Below are positions 45,748 to 54,960 of a DNA stretch of 57,769 bases, in pieces. The stretch is taken from assembly GCF_000308275.2 (NCBI RefSeq), contig NZ_HG529491.1:3978-61746 (forward strand), given 5' to 3'. The translations under genes and the position numbers were made by a program. This DNA is from Levyella massiliensis. Lineage in GTDB: Bacteria; Bacillota; Clostridia; Tissierellales; Peptoniphilaceae. The notes below the pieces were generated by a model. That model was given only the letters and a program-made list of their open reading frames with translations, had not been told where the DNA came from and did not search any database. Numbering within the stretch: position 1 is the stretch's first letter; each line of letters starts with the position of its first letter.

Positions 45748-48700
45748 TTGATAATCTTGAAGTCTTAGAGCATTTAATTGTTGGTCGTGTAACGCCCCAT
45801 ATTTATGCTTTTTCGACCAACACAGTCCCGAACTACCTTAAAGTTGGCGATACCTATCGTCCGGTATCGACGCGTTTACATGAATGGCGTTTGTATTTTC
45901 CAGATTTGACAAAGAATTTTGAGGATAAAGCCAGCGTAGCCGAGGACGTATATTTTCGTGATTTTGCTGTTCATCAGTTTTTGGAACAGGAATTGAAAAA
46001 AGTTCGTCTTCTTCCCGAAGACATTGAAGAAGAGATTTACTACAGCAAAGAATTTTTCCGCGAGACGAAGCCGGAAGATGTTAAAAAGGCCATCAAAGAT
46101 ATTACATGTTCTTACGAGCAAAATAACGGGAAATATGCCTTTTATGATGCTTCTCGTCGTTTGCCGGAGGAGTACCACTATGAGCGCGGTGCATCCTGGG
46201 CGCTTCGGCCTAATCAAGAAGCTGCTGTTGAGGCTTTTCAGAAGGCGATACAGGCAGGCAGACATAAGCTGCTCATGTATGCGGTGATGCGCTTTGGGAA
46301 ATCCTTCACTTCCCTTTGCTGCGCTCTGGCGATGGAAGCCAAACTGGTTTTGGTTGTTTCTGCGAAAGCGGATGTCGCCGAAGAGTGGAAAAAGACGGTC
46401 GAATCCGCTGGGAATTTTAAGGATTATGTTTTCGTTGACAGCCGTGCTTTGAGTGCCAACGAACGTATTTTGGAAGAAACGCTGGAAAATGGAAAACGGG
46501 CAGTCATTTTCCTGACGCTCCAGGATTTACAGGGCAACGCAATCAAAGAGAAGCACCAGGAAATTTTCGAACATCGGCTTGATTTAGTGATCGTGGATGA
46601 AACGCACTTTGGCGCACGGGCTGCCTCGTATGGCAAGGTTCTTGCAGATGTTGACCATGAGGATGATGACGACGCCGTGAGTCTTGATGACGCGGACGAA
46701 GTCTTAAAGCGACTCCATGCAAAGGTACAGCTGCATTTGTCTGGAACGCCTTACCGCATTCTCATGGGCAGTGAGTTTGAGCCGAAAGACATTATCGCCT
46801 TTGTGCAGTTCACGGATATTGTCAACGAGCAAAAAGCTTGGGACGCCGCCCATTTGGCCGACGATGAAACGAATGAATGGGATAACCCGTATTTTGGGTT
46901 CCCTGAGATGATTCGCTTTACCTTTCATCCCAATGAATCTTCCCGCAAAAAGATGGAAGAGCTTCAAAAACAAGGGGTCAGCGCAGCGATGTCGGCGCTT
47001 TTTAAGCCCTTGTCGACGAAGAAAGATATCAAGACCAATGCGCATAAGAAATTTCGATTTGAGCAAGAGATTACTGAGCTTTTGCGCGTGATTGACGGAA
47101 CAAAGGAAGATGAGAATTTACTGAGTTTCCTTGATTATGACAAGCTGAAAGAAGGCAAAATGTGCCGCCACCTAGTCATGGTTTTACCTTACCGGGCGTC
47201 TTGTGATGCGATGGAAGCCTTGATCGATAAACACAAGGATGAATTTAAGAATCTCGGAAATTATCGAATCATCAATATCTCCGGTGTAGACGGCTCCAAA
47301 AACTATAAGCGGCCGTCCGATGTGAAGCGCCTCATCCGTGAATGTGAGTCAGAAGATCAGAAGACGCTGACGTTGACGGTTAACCGTATGCTGACCGGAA
47401 GTACCGTGGAACAATGGGATACAATGCTCTATTTCAAGGATACGGCTTCTCCTCAGGAATATGATCAGTCGATCTTTCGTTTGCAAAATCAATACACGCG
47501 TGAATTGCGCGATGAAGAAGGACATGTCATTAAAGAAAATCTGAAGCCACAGACTTTGCTGGTGGATTTTGATCCGGCAAGGCTCTTCCGGATGCAGGAG
47601 CAAAAAGCGCTTATTTACAATGCCAATGTAGAAAAAGGCGGAAATGCCAAACTGAAAGCCCGCATCGAAGAAGAACTGCGCATCTCTCCTGTGGTGCTAT
47701 TGAATCACGGAAAAATTCACCAAATTGAAGCTACCGATATTCTGGAGGTAATCAGCGCCTACCATAACAATCGTAGCGTGAACGATGAAGTGATTGAAAT
47801 TCCGGTGGATATGGGATTGTTGGATGACCCGAGATTTAAGGCTCTGATTGAACGACAAGGAGAATTCGGTTCCAAACAGGGCATGACGCTAAGCCCCGCA
47901 AGCGGTGAAGGCGATTACCTAGATGTTCCCGATGTCCCCGTTGACGGGAACGCTCAGCCTCCAGTTCCTGATTCTGATGGGGATGAGCAGGAAGACGAGA
48001 CAACGCCTTCGACATCAACTACAGACGAAGACAAAGAAGAGCAGAAACTTGCCAAAAAGATTCAGACCTTTTATCAGCGCATTCTGTTCTATGCTTTCCT
48101 GACGCCAGTTCAGGTCAATTCGGTACAGGATATTCTTGATACTCTCGACGATGGTCCGAATCCGCGCATTGCCGATAACCTATCCATAAACCGTGCCATG
48201 CTGGAGGCTTTGCTGGAGCGTATGAATCCCTTTATGCTCAGCAAGCTGGATTATAAAGTGCAGAACATCTCAACGCTTGCCCATGATGAAAGCCTATCCC
48301 CGGTAGAGCGGGCGACCACCTCTTTGGCCAAGTTCAATCGTATGTCGGATTCTGAGGTGATTACGCCGGCCAAAGTAAGCCATGATATGGTTGCACTGCT
48401 TCCGGTAGAAGGCATCCGCACCATTATGGCTGGAAATCAGAATTTTCTTGATATGGGTGGGAAAGCCGGCGAATATCCGCTGGCACTGTTCCGACTTTTA
48501 ACCGAGGAATTGGGCTACACGCTGGAAGAAGTTAAGGATCGGATCTATTCCATACCGACTTCGTCTATCGCTTACGAGTTCACCAGGCGTTTTTACGAAA
48601 CGCTGGGGCTGAATACACAAAACATCGCCCGAGGCTTCAATGCCTATGATTTATTGAAAATCAAAGATGAAAAGGGCGAGATGGATTACGAAAAAGCTGC

Positions 48701-49808
48701 AATGCTACTTCAACAGATGAAGCCTTTTGAAACAATCACCTTGGCAGAAGCATTAGAGAAAGGAGCTGATACCGTGGAATTTGGCGCAGTGGTTGGAAAT
48801 CCGCCATATAATGAGCTTGATGGAGGAGCACAATCTAGTTCACAACCAATTTACCAACATTTTGTAAACATATCATCTCAAATTAAACCTTTCTATCTCA
48901 CCATGATTATTCCAACTAGGTGGTTTGCTGGAGGCAAGGGACTACATATTTTTCGAGAATTTATGTTGAACAATATATTTATTAAAGTGATGCATGATTT
49001 TCTCAGTCCAGAAGAAATTTTTCCGGGAACTAATAATCGTGGCGGAATATGTTATTTTTTAATGGATAAATCTTGGAATGCAGAAATAGATCATGTTTTG
49101 TTTGTGACGCATAAAAATGGCGAAGTAATCAATTACTCTCAACGTCGCCTTAAAACTGCTGGCGTCGATATTTTAGTCCGAGATGCCGAAGCATCAACAA
49201 TTCTTGAGAAAATCAACATTGGTCAATCAGATGAAACTGCGAGGATTGAAAATCACATCTCGTCTTTACGCCCTTTCGGATTTAGAGGGTACTTTGTAAA
49301 TGACGCTAACTATAAAAGCTCTCAATCGGGAATGAATGATCCTATTTTATGTATAGGCAAGGGGCGTAGAGAAGGTTTTGTTGAGAGAGCTTTGATTCAG
49401 AAGAATAGAAATTGGATTGATAAATGGAAAGTGTTTATACCGAGAGCAAACAATATCGCGACAGAACTAAACGATGACAATCTAAATGCGTTTGTTGCTG
49501 GACCAAAGACAATCTGTACAGAATCCTATTTGTGTTGCTATGGCGAAGACAATCTTTCTGAGGAAGAAGCTAACAATCTTGTGAAATATATGAGCACTCG
49601 ATTTTTTAGATATCTTCATAGCCTAGCAAAGAGCAGTCAAGATTCTAGTGCAAAAACATTCAGGTTCATTCCTGTACAAGACTATTCTAAGGAATCAGAT
49701 ATCAATTGGTCATGTGAACTTACACAGCTTGATAATCAGTTGTTTGAAAAATATGGTTTGGATGATGCTGAAAGGGCGCATATTCGAAATAGCATTAAAA
49801 CAATGTAG
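45744..49808 (+). CDS. Single-chain restriction-modification enzyme: GIY-YIG-like nuclease, SF2 helicase, N6-adenine methylase
   Basis: 1354 aa. Residues about 15-120 look like a GIY-YIG-type domain (HIYAFSTNTVPNYLKVGDTY...RLHEW). The SF2 helicase has motif I VMRFGKSFTS (about 180), DETH (about 283), LSGTPYRIL (332) and QSIFRLQNQYTR (motif VI). An acidic linker (about 745-770) leads to an Eco57I-like methylase: ITPAKVSHDMV (872), motif I NFLDMGGKAGEYP (901) and motif IV VGNPPYNE (1017). The last 330 residues should hold the target-recognition part. The layout resembles type ISP enzymes but with a GIY-YIG-like rather than Mrr-like nuclease. AT content rises sharply after about 48790. Confidence 0.85.
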   Translation: MIDNLEVLEHLIVGRVTPHIYAFSTNTVPNYLKVGDTYRPVSTRLHEWRLYFPDLTKNFEDKASVAEDVYFRDFAVHQFLEQELKKVRLLPEDIEEEIYYSKEFFRETKPEDVKKAIKDITCSYEQNNGKYAFYDASRRLPEEYHYERGASWALRPNQEAAVEAFQKAIQAGRHKLLMYAVMRFGKSFTSLCCALAMEAKLVLVVSAKADVAEEWKKTVESAGNFKDYVFVDSRALSANERILEETLENGKRAVIFLTLQDLQGNAIKEKHQEIFEHRLDLVIVDETHFGARAASYGKVLADVDHEDDDDAVSLDDADEVLKRLHAKVQLHLSGTPYRILMGSEFEPKDIIAFVQFTDIVNEQKAWDAAHLADDETNEWDNPYFGFPEMIRFTFHPNESSRKKMEELQKQGVSAAMSALFKPLSTKKDIKTNAHKKFRFEQEITELLRVIDGTKEDENLLSFLDYDKLKEGKMCRHLVMVLPYRASCDAMEALIDKHKDEFKNLGNYRIINISGVDGSKNYKRPSDVKRLIRECESEDQKTLTLTVNRMLTGSTVEQWDTMLYFKDTASPQEYDQSIFRLQNQYTRELRDEEGHVIKENLKPQTLLVDFDPARLFRMQEQKALIYNANVEKGGNAKLKARIEEELRISPVVLLNHGKIHQIEATDILEVISAYHNNRSVNDEVIEIPVDMGLLDDPRFKALIERQGEFGSKQGMTLSPASGEGDYLDVPDVPVDGNAQPPVPDSDGDEQEDETTPSTSTTDEDKEEQKLAKKIQTFYQRILFYAFLTPVQVNSVQDILDTLDDGPNPRIADNLSINRAMLEALLERMNPFMLSKLDYKVQNISTLAHDESLSPVERATTSLAKFNRMSDSEVITPAKVSHDMVALLPVEGIRTIMAGNQNFLDMGGKAGEYPLALFRLLTEELGYTLEEVKDRIYSIPTSSIAYEFTRRFYETLGLNTQNIARGFNAYDLLKIKDEKGEMDYEKAAMLLQQMKPFETITLAEALEKGADTVEFGAVVGNPPYNELDGGAQSSSQPIYQHFVNISSQIKPFYLTMIIPTRWFAGGKGLHIFREFMLNNIFIKVMHDFLSPEEIFPGTNNRGGICYFLMDKSWNAEIDHVLFVTHKNGEVINYSQRRLKTAGVDILVRDAEASTILEKINIGQSDETARIENHISSLRPFGFRGYFVNDANYKSSQSGMNDPILCIGKGRREGFVERALIQKNRNWIDKWKVFIPRANNIATELNDDNLNAFVAGPKTICTESYLCCYGEDNLSEEEANNLVKYMSTRFFRYLHSLAKSSQDSSAKTFRFIPVQDYSKESDINWSCELTQLDNQLFEKYGLDDAERAHIRNSIKTM

Positions 49809-49820
49809 GAGGGCGGAAGT

Positions 49821-50198
49821 ATGAAACGTATTTTTATCAGTTTTGCAATTGAGGACGAGCGTTTAAGGGATTTTTTAAAGGGACAAGCTCGAAATGAATA
49901 TAGTCCATTTGAGTTTGTTGATATGTCTGTCAAACAACCTTGGAGTTCAGAATGGAAAAGTAATTGTCGAACCAGAATAAAGGGTTGTGCTGGGGTAATT
50001 TCTATCATTACAAAGAACACAAAACATGCGAACGGACAAATATGGGAAATGAAATGTGCAAAGGAAGAGCATATTCCTGTAGTGGGCATCTATGGAAATG
50101 ATGATCACTATGGTGTTGTTGTGCCAGATGAATGCGGATATGTTCGCGTGATGGATTGGACGTGGTCTAACATTTCATCTTGGATTAGAAGTGTTTAA
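49821..50198 (+). CDS. ThsB-like TIR-domain protein, 125 aa
   Basis: A stand-alone TIR-like fold of the MTH538/DUF1863 type: RIFISFAIEDERLRDFLKGQ at the N-terminus, WKSNCRTRIKGCAGVISIIT in the middle and GQIWEMKCAKEEHIPVVGIY, where Glu76 is the likely catalytic glutamate of NAD+-cleaving TIRs. GGAGGGCGG precedes the ATG. It lies 12 bp after the large enzyme and 14 bp before the caspase gene. Such TIRs make cyclic ADP-ribose-type signals in Thoeris defence. It is AT-rich compared with the first genes of the operon. Confidence 0.87.
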   Translation: MKRIFISFAIEDERLRDFLKGQARNEYSPFEFVDMSVKQPWSSEWKSNCRTRIKGCAGVISIITKNTKHANGQIWEMKCAKEEHIPVVGIYGNDDHYGVVVPDECGYVRVMDWTWSNISSWIRSV

Positions 50199-50212
50199 GA
50201 GGAGGAATCTTC

Positions 50213-51190
50213 ATGACGAAAAAAGCACTGATTATAGGCATTGACGATTATCCAGGCAGCCCATTACATGGCTGCGTTAAAGATGCTGAAGAAATCGCAG
50301 GTCTGCTTGAAGATAATGGAGATGGTTCTCCTAACTTTGAAGTTAAAACGGCCTATAATATAAAAACAAAATCAGAACTACTAAATCTCCTTCACAACTT
50401 ATTTGAGGTCGGAGAAGCCGATGTTTCACTTTTTTATTTTTCCGGCCACGGTGCGAATAGTCTTAATGGAGCTTTAGTAACCCCGGATTACAATGGACTC
50501 GATACTGGTGTTTCTATGACTGACTTGTTGAGCTTAGCAAATAAGTCCAAAAGCAAAAACTCCGTCATAATTTTGGATTGTTGTTTTTCTGGGCGGTTTG
50601 GAGAACTTGGAATGATTAACTCCACAGAGTCATTAGTAGGTCAAGGCATTACCATTATGACCGCAAGTAACCGTGATGAATATGCAGTAGAAGATGGAAT
50701 TACGGGGCATGGGGTTTTCACGGAACTACTTATTCAGGGGTTGAAAGGTGGCGCGGCTGATGTAGGTGGTAATATAACTCCTGCCAGTCTTTATTCATTC
50801 GTAGACCAATCTTTAGGTGCTTGGGAACAACGACCGGTTTTCAAAACCAACATTTCCCGCTTTTTGCCGCTAAGGACTGTCGAACCCAAAGTTCCAAAAC
50901 ATGTCTTACGAAAGTTAAGCCAGTATTTCACCTCTCCACAAGATGAATATCGCTTAGATCCTTCGTATGAATTTACAAATTCACCGGATCAGAAGCATGA
51001 ATATAGGGAGCCTTATGCAAATCCCGATAACATTAAAAAGTTCAAAGAATTGCAAATGTTTGAAAGTGTTGGTCTGATTGAACCAGTTGGAGAAGATCAC
51101 ATGTATTTTGCTGCAATGAAAAGCAAATCTTGCAGACTCACTCCTCTTGGGTTACATTATTGGAAACTTTCTAAAGACAAAAGATTTTAG
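50213..51190 (+). CDS. Caspase-like (C14) protease effector, 325 aa
   Basis: The N-terminal 210 residues are a caspase/metacaspase fold: KALIIGIDDYPGSPLHGCVK, catalytic His79 in FYFSGHGAN, catalytic Cys (probably 124) in ILDCCFSGRFGE, then ITIMTASNRDEYAVED and GHGVFTELLIQGL. The C-terminal 110 residues (LRKLSQYFTSP...RLTPLGLHYWKLS) form a separate domain that could sense a ligand. Immediate pairing with a TIR gene matches the TIR-caspase arrangement known as type IV Thoeris, in which a TIR product activates the protease to stop phage growth. GAGGAGG precedes the ATG. Confidence 0.9.
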   Translation: MTKKALIIGIDDYPGSPLHGCVKDAEEIAGLLEDNGDGSPNFEVKTAYNIKTKSELLNLLHNLFEVGEADVSLFYFSGHGANSLNGALVTPDYNGLDTGVSMTDLLSLANKSKSKNSVIILDCCFSGRFGELGMINSTESLVGQGITIMTASNRDEYAVEDGITGHGVFTELLIQGLKGGAADVGGNITPASLYSFVDQSLGAWEQRPVFKTNISRFLPLRTVEPKVPKHVLRKLSQYFTSPQDEYRLDPSYEFTNSPDQKHEYREPYANPDNIKKFKELQMFESVGLIEPVGEDHMYFAAMKSKSCRLTPLGLHYWKLSKDKRF

Positions 51191-51203
51191 CACCCACAAT
51201 CGT

Positions 51204-52534
51204 TCACCTCTCCATCTTCTTCTCAATGCCCTGCTCATAATTTTGGCGGTACTGGATCAGTTCCTCAAATTGCGCCTTGTTGTCCTCGTGTCGGGACATC
51301 AGGGCGTTCTTTTTTTGTGCCAGATTGTCCAGCTGTTTGAGAATCTCTTTGCTATTCGGCAGGTCGGAATAGCGCTCTAAAATTGCCGAGGCTGCCACCT
51401 TGTAAACGGCAAGTCCACTGCGGTATTCCTCAGCGAAAGCCTTGTCTTCCGGATGCGCCTTGTGGTACTTGTAGAGCTCACGGTAGGCGTGCACGGTGTG
51501 CGCATTTTCCATATCTTGCGAGAGTGTATCCATCTGCGTCTCAAGTTTCCGGATTTCATCCTGAAGGGACTGGCGCTCATCAGCGGATTGCGTAAGTAAA
51601 GCGTCTAACTGCGTGATGGACTGAATGCCTAGATTACGCAGAGCTACGATGGATTCTGCTGTCGTTTTGAGATTGTGTTTCGTGATCCAGTTGGCATAAG
51701 CAGGACTGTTTTTTGCCTCCACGTTTTTTCTGGCATCGATGCTTTTTCCGATGGGTTTCTTGACGGTAAAGGCTGACCGGGCAAGTGCTTCTTTAAGGCG
51801 TTCTTTTAATCGTTCTTCTGTATAATCTTCGCCGATTGTTTTTGCACGGGTGAAGCGGTCTTTATCCTGATGGCGAAAGGCAATGTACTTTCCCTGCTTG
51901 ATTTCATATCCCTGCTCCTCCATCCGGGAAAGAAAATCATCCCAGCTTTTGGATGCTTTGATCGTCCTGTCAATGTCGAATTGCAGACGACTTTTCCAGG
52001 ACTTTCACTGTTTGGCTTGTTGCTGTTCAAACCAGCTTTTGCCGTTGGTCTTATACTTACGGCGATAGGCTTCATAATATTCATCGATCACAGAGAGGTG
52101 GTTTTTTTTGCAGAGATTATCGCTGATTGTGCGAATCCGGTGATAGCTCCGCTTGTTGGACTGATAGCATTTACCGGTCTCTTTATTGACGTTATTGAAG
52201 ATGATGTGGTTATGAATGTGGCCTTTATCCACGTGCGTGGCCAGTACATATTCATATTCGCCTTGGAGCACTTTTTCGCAGAGCGCAAGGCAGATTTCAT
52301 GCGCCTGTTCAGGCGTAGTTTCACCCGGCAAAAAGGACTGAATCAAGTACCGCGCCAGCACATTTCCTCCCGAATGAGCATCCTCTCTGGTGCGCAAAAA
52401 CTGCACGGATGCGCTGGGCGGCAAGCAATCAAAAGCATCAATCAGAACTTTCTCATCGGTCTTGTGCGCATCGGTGATATAGTCGATCGCGTAGTTTGGG
52501 TCGCTTTAATGGGATGGATTTTCGTGATGGCCAT
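51204..52534 (-). pseudogene. Relaxase (MOB-P type mobilization nuclease), broken by a frameshift and a stop
   Basis: The histidine triad THVDKGHIHNHIIFNN and YHRIRTISDNLC identify a relaxase. The gene begins ATG at 52534 (MAITKIHPIKAT) but the frame shifts near 52495 before NYAIDYITDAHKTDEKVLID. A TGA at 52005-52007 interrupts QQQAKQ / KSWKSRLQFDID. The C-terminal part (to 51204) is a long helical region with QIEGIEKK-like charged repeats and coiled-coil character. Both lesions argue that the element no longer transfers itself. It is convergent with the caspase gene, 13 bp apart. Confidence 0.88.
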
Positions 52535-52895
52535 CGGTTGTCTTCTCCTGTTTTGAGGTCGTTCGATTTAGTAAAAGGGCATGAATCTTAAGGATTTCTT
52601 TGCCTATATCATCAATTTGTTCCTGCATTTTGCGGATGCCTTTAGGGTCAATCTCATCGGTGGCGTTGGCTTTTTTGGCGACCTGATTGACGTTGCTAGC
52701 AATATTGGCAAGCCGTCCTTCCAGCTTACGGAATGGTTCCAGATCGACCACATGGATTTCTTTTTCCAGGACGCACTTGCGGATGAATAGGCTCATATTG
52801 CGGAACCTGGCAAGCTTCATCTTTTGCCAAAACAGATTCTTTTCTTCCTTCGTCTACTTGATTTCAATGCGTTCATTTCTCAATCGATTTACCAT
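52506..52895 (-). pseudogene. MobC-like mobilization accessory protein with an amber stop
   Basis: Reading from ATG at 52895 gives MVNRLRNERIEIK, a TAG (52854-52856), then TKEEKNLFWQKMKLARFRNM, the usual ribbon-helix-helix part of MobC, followed by VDLEPFRKLEGRLANIASNV. An internal start at 52820 could give a 104-aa fragment. It overlaps the relaxase start by 29 bp, the normal mobC-relaxase arrangement. Confidence 0.8.
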
Positions 52896-52928
52896 GGTTA
52901 TTTGCTCCGTGCAGTATTTTTTGGGGTC

Positions 52929-52948
52929 TAAGGGTTCACCCTAACAAG
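52929..52948. other. Possible oriT remnant upstream of mobC
   Basis: A small palindrome AGGGT-TC-ACCCT (52931-52942) followed by AACAAG lies 36 bp before mobC, where transfer origins of such elements often sit. Position is the only real support. Confidence 0.25.
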
Positions 52949-52958
52949 ATTCAAATTG

Positions 52959-52992
52959 AAAAAAAGAAGCAGGACTCCGAGGAGGCTGCTTC
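52959..52992 (-). terminator. Terminator of the AlbA_2-domain gene
   Basis: Minus strand GAAGCAG...CTGCTTC with a 13-nt loop followed by TTTTTTTC, about 110 bp past the stop at 53100. Confidence 0.75.
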
Positions 52993-53099
52993 ATCAATTT
53001 GTCATCAGTGGCCGGACACTAACTGTGCTTGCTACAAAAGTTTTATTTGCGCGTTATCGTTAAGCAAAGTATTGGGTTGTTGAACTGATTTTACCGCGC

Positions 53100-54296
53100 T
53101 CATTGGGTGTTGTCTGCCTGTCTCATGAATGAAAACTTCTTCTGGTTTGGGCTTCCATCTTGTTCGAATAATGTCGAATGTGATAAGCCCATTGTCTGAG
53201 ACAGTTTAGTGAAGATTGGTAGGATCGATGCAGCAAAATCCTTATTGATATCGACTCGAACAAAAGATGTCTTTATTAAGTTTTTGTTGATAGGAAGCGC
53301 GTCCTCGTTGTAGTAAGCGCGCGAAGGCAATGACTTGCCTTTAGCGTTAGCGAGAGTCATGCCAATATGGTACACATCACCTAAACCTAAAATATTCAAT
53401 TCATGACAAAGAGAATAAATGTCTTTGACTACGGACTCCTCGACATCATCCCATGGTGGTAAGTAAAGTTTTTCTTCGTTCCATAGTCTTAGGGTTAGGG
53501 ACTCTAAAAATCCATTTAATGAGAGCTGAATGTATGAGCTTAACCCGGATTGGTCTCGCCCTAATTCGACTTTTATAAGTCCGTCGGAATTGTATGAATA
53601 TACGCTATAAGAAGTTGTACAAATTGGGTGAAAGGCTGAATTATAAATTATTTTTGATAGTTCAACGGTGGTGCTCATATCCAAAGACTGTTCAGGTAAG
53701 ATGTGCAGAAGCAAAAACGGCATTTCTATTAAGGTTTCGTCGAGATCACCATTGAGTAAGAAAGATAGGCGTTCATCCCTATATCCTTGAATCTTCTGCA
53801 TTATGTGATCAAACTCCAGAAATGAATGTTTTAAATCGTTATAGCGCATTGGAGAGGAAGTATTCCCATTACGCATATAGATGTCATCACGGCTTCCAGA
53901 GTTGAATGCATGTGGTTTTAATACACTCCTTGGAACGGTAATGAGAATGCAATTCTTCTCCCGAACTGTCATGTGCTCTGCTTTGATACCGTAAAGCACA
54001 GGGATGGTCTGTGTGGCTATTTTATTGCGCAAGGCTTTTTCCCATTCCTCAAACAGTTCGGGAGTGACGCCAGTATCCACTAATTTGTCTGGATTATGAT
54101 TCTCATCTTCACCAATGCCTAATACGATGGTGCCACCATAGGTATTCGCGAAGGCACAAATTTCTTTTAGGAATTTATCAGATTCTTTTTGGCCAAGGCT
54201 GTTAAATTTCCCCTGTTCAAAGCGGTAATCCTTGAACTCAAGGCGTTCAGATTCTCTTTCCTTGTTATCAAGGATTTGTTCAATATAATTCGCCAT
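53100..54296 (-). CDS. AlbA_2/Schlafen-like domain protein, 398 aa
   Basis: The N-terminal 150 residues match the AlbA_2 (Schlafen-type) domain: ESERLEFKDYRF, KFLKEICAFANTYGGTIVLG and IGEDENHNPDKLV, with RDDIYMRNGNTSSPM closing the domain. The remaining 250 residues are not recognised. Such proteins bind nucleic acids; several occur in defence islands, but its role here is unknown. I start at 54296 (MANYIEQIL), 6 nt after GGAGGTG. AT-rich like the TIR and caspase genes. Confidence 0.8.
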   Translation of the reverse strand: MANYIEQILDNKERESERLEFKDYRFEQGKFNSLGQKESDKFLKEICAFANTYGGTIVLGIGEDENHNPDKLVDTGVTPELFEEWEKALRNKIATQTIPVLYGIKAEHMTVREKNCILITVPRSVLKPHAFNSGSRDDIYMRNGNTSSPMRYNDLKHSFLEFDHIMQKIQGYRDERLSFLLNGDLDETLIEMPFLLLHILPEQSLDMSTTVELSKIIYNSAFHPICTTSYSVYSYNSDGLIKVELGRDQSGLSSYIQLSLNGFLESLTLRLWNEEKLYLPPWDDVEESVVKDIYSLCHELNILGLGDVYHIGMTLANAKGKSLPSRAYYNEDALPINKNLIKTSFVRVDINKDFAASILPIFTKLSQTMGLSHSTLFEQDGSPNQKKFSFMRQADNTQ

Positions 54297-54392
54297 TCTC
54301 ACCTCCGAATTTGTACTTTCACCTTAGGTGCCGGTTCACAGATAACCGGCATTTCATTTTGGTTTATGTTCCTCTTTCTAAGCTGATCTCAC

Positions 54393-54773
54393 TCAAAAGA
54401 TCAAAGTGATGGAATCTGTCAGTTCACCATTGTCATCCAAGTGATAGAACAGGCCGGTAAGAATTCAACTTGCCAAAGGATTGACGTTTCCATCCTGTGC
54501 GTCTTCGTATTTTCCGTTTGTGAAAATATCGATGGCACCAGAGGAAAGCAACTGTGGTTTTTGCTCCAACCAGCTCTCTGAGGTAGGAGATGCTGTTCCC
54601 CGATTCAATTCATCGAGGGATCTTTTGTTAATGGTGATGGTGCCTTCACAGTGTTGATCCGGATTTTCGATTCGTGCCTCATCCAAATCATACCCACCAT
54701 ATTCATAAATGATGGCGTCTTCGGTTTCATTGATCTTCTTCGCGGTAGCTCCGCTGCCTTTGAGTATAACCAT
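54393..54773 (-). pseudogene. Decayed gene of unknown function
   Basis: A 102-codon frame (MVILKGSGATAKKINETEDA...) ends in TGA at 54465, after which the same frame continues as ILTGLFYHLDDNGELTDSIT to a second TGA at 54393. Upstream, another frame encodes GKLDASILTQVEKPKSDFLV, which may be more of the same gene after a frameshift. No family recognised; probably a remnant of an element-borne gene. Confidence 0.45.
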
Positions 54774-54960
54774 ATCCTTTCAAGTTTTCAGCATCCCCAG
54801 TCTTCCGGCACCGTTCATAGGTCACCAGAAAATCGCTTTTCGGTTTTTCCACCTGTGTCAGAATCGACGCGTCGAGTTTGCCCATCTGCGCGGAATGTGG
54901 CCATATTCTGACCTATTCTTCAACGACACGAACTTATCCAAGCGGAAAGAAGCAATTCGC

